NCBI RefSeq assembly: GCF_018861735.1
Contig: NZ_JAHLEB010000053.1
Span: 1 to 33,517, forward strand
Direction of reading: 5' to 3'
Length of the DNA: 33,517 nt
From: Clostridium lacusfryxellense
GTDB taxonomy: Bacteria > Bacillota > Clostridia > Clostridiales > Clostridiaceae
Each line of letters opens with the position of its first letter. The stretch's first letter is position 1. A program made the translations under genes and the position numbers. Of this stretch, positions 32,902 through 33,517 are shown in pieces. The notes beneath the pieces were generated by a model, which saw nothing but the letters and a program-made list of their open reading frames with translations, did not search any database and was not told the origin of the DNA.

Positions 32902-33411
32902 ATGTCAGAATCATTAATAACAAAAAAAGCCCTTGCTGTTTCTATCAAGCAGTTAATGGATACAGTTCCATTAGCTAAAATCTCAATACAAAAAATTGTA
33001 GACAGCTGTGGACTTAATAGGAAAACATTTTATTATCATTTTAAAGATAAGTTTGACCTTGTAAATTGGATATATTATACTGAGGTTTCAGAAAGTATCG
33101 CTGATTGTAAAAATTATGGAAACTGGACTGAAGGTACGTATAGAACTTTGTTATACCTAATGAAAAACAAATCCTTTTATATTAATGCGCTTAATACCCC
33201 GGGTCAAAATACATTTAGCGAATACTTTTTTGAATTTTGTCTTGAAACTATTATGAATGCTATGGATGATTTATCCATTGAAATGAACGTTTCAGACAAA
33301 GATAAAAAATTTATTGCTGATTTTTATAGCCACGCTTTTGTAGGGATAACCACTCAATGGATTAAACAAGGCATGAAAGAACCACCTGAAATAGTAGTTG
33401 ATGGAATGTAG
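32902..33411 (+). CDS. TetR-family transcriptional regulator (DhaS-like)
   Basis: The 169-aa protein begins with the TetR DNA-binding domain (residues 8-55: ALAVSIKQLMDTVPLAKISIQKIVDSCGLNRKTFYYHFKDKFDL in order, with SIQKIVDSCGLNRKTFYYHF as the helix-turn-helix). The short ligand-binding half resembles the TetR_C_8 domain seen in DhaS-like proteins, ending AFVGITTQWIKQGMKEPPE. GAGGA lies about 11 bases before the ATG. It is divergent from pepP across 206 bases, so pepP or a gene beyond the right edge are candidate targets. The last 100 bases of the window hold no gene start that I can see. Confidence 0.9.
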   Translation: MSESLITKKALAVSIKQLMDTVPLAKISIQKIVDSCGLNRKTFYYHFKDKFDLVNWIYYTEVSESIADCKNYGNWTEGTYRTLLYLMKNKSFYINALNTPGQNTFSEYFFEFCLETIMNAMDDLSIEMNVSDKDKKFIADFYSHAFVGITTQWIKQGMKEPPEIVVDGM

Positions 33412-33517
33412 TGCGTCAAAATATAGCTTTATGAAACTGCATTCCTAAGTCAAATTATAACTATAATACTAATTATTATCTAGTGGTTATTTGCTTTTTT
33501 ACTAAGCAGATTATTAC

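Noticed and set aside
1-33517. CRISPR array, tRNA, rRNA or prophage
   Set aside because: No regularly spaced repeats, no cloverleaf-type sequence ending in CCA and no phage structural genes were seen on either strand.

Overview
The window reads as the chromosome of a low-GC anaerobic Firmicute, most likely Clostridium in the broad sense. The bulk base composition is very AT-rich, GGAGG-type ribosome sites and U-tract terminators are everywhere, and the gene families are clostridial: a long PRPP synthetase variant, a YkuD transpeptidase with a clostridial-type N-terminal half, a FliB-type Cys-cluster protein and a T-box-controlled asnB. No rRNA, tRNA, CRISPR array or prophage is visible. The only mobile DNA seen is the first 16 codons of a probable transposase at the left edge.

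Layout. 1-104: transposase start preceded by a hairpin that covers its own ribosome site. 158-6844 (all minus): a PRPP synthetase homologue, a membrane/PH-like protein, SelO adenylyltransferase (visibly richer in GC than its neighbours), a cytoplasmic leucine-rich-repeat protein, a lipoprotein and an L,D-transpeptidase. 6910-9059 (plus): a promoter and an asparagine-specific T-box leader driving asnB. 9173-11779 (minus): a membrane-anchored c-di-GMP enzyme with an ABC-type binding domain outside and GGDEF plus EAL inside. 11859-13528 (plus): an unknown 263-aa protein with an elaborate leader, then a small lipoprotein. 13633-17316: an orphan FliB-type methylase, a hypothetical gene, a DeoR-type regulator with a clear promoter and palindromic operator, and another hypothetical gene. 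17396-19575 (minus): a flavodoxin under a large near-perfect palindrome, and a two-domain-like multicopper oxidase. 19973-22800: a small membrane protein, an Rrf2 regulator with a methyltransferase, and a secreted or anchored protein with five-residue repeats and a duplicated C-terminal domain. 22876-26733 (minus): a complete Fur-type-controlled siderophore/haem ABC importer. 27085-28449: a MATE exporter. 28519-32695 (minus): NadR- and PnuC-type NAD salvage, a DJ-1/PfpI protein and a large Xaa-Pro aminopeptidase. 32902-33411: a TetR-family regulator divergent from the peptidase.

How it works together. The window is mostly a string of short, independently regulated units rather than one large system. 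Two are well-defined pathways: iron-complex uptake (binding lipoprotein, two permeases, ATPase, translationally coupled) and nicotinamide riboside salvage (PnuC feeding NadR, 4-nt overlap). The most interesting material lies in the control DNA and in odd proteins: the self-occluding transposase leader, the structured segment between the T-box and asnB, a pair of genes (prs homologue and flavodoxin) whose upstream inverted repeats have the same 10-nt arms at about the same distance from the start codon, a SelO whose UGA stop falls exactly where eukaryotic SelO has selenocysteine, and the pentad-repeat protein. I did not find a convincing previously undescribed multi-gene system.
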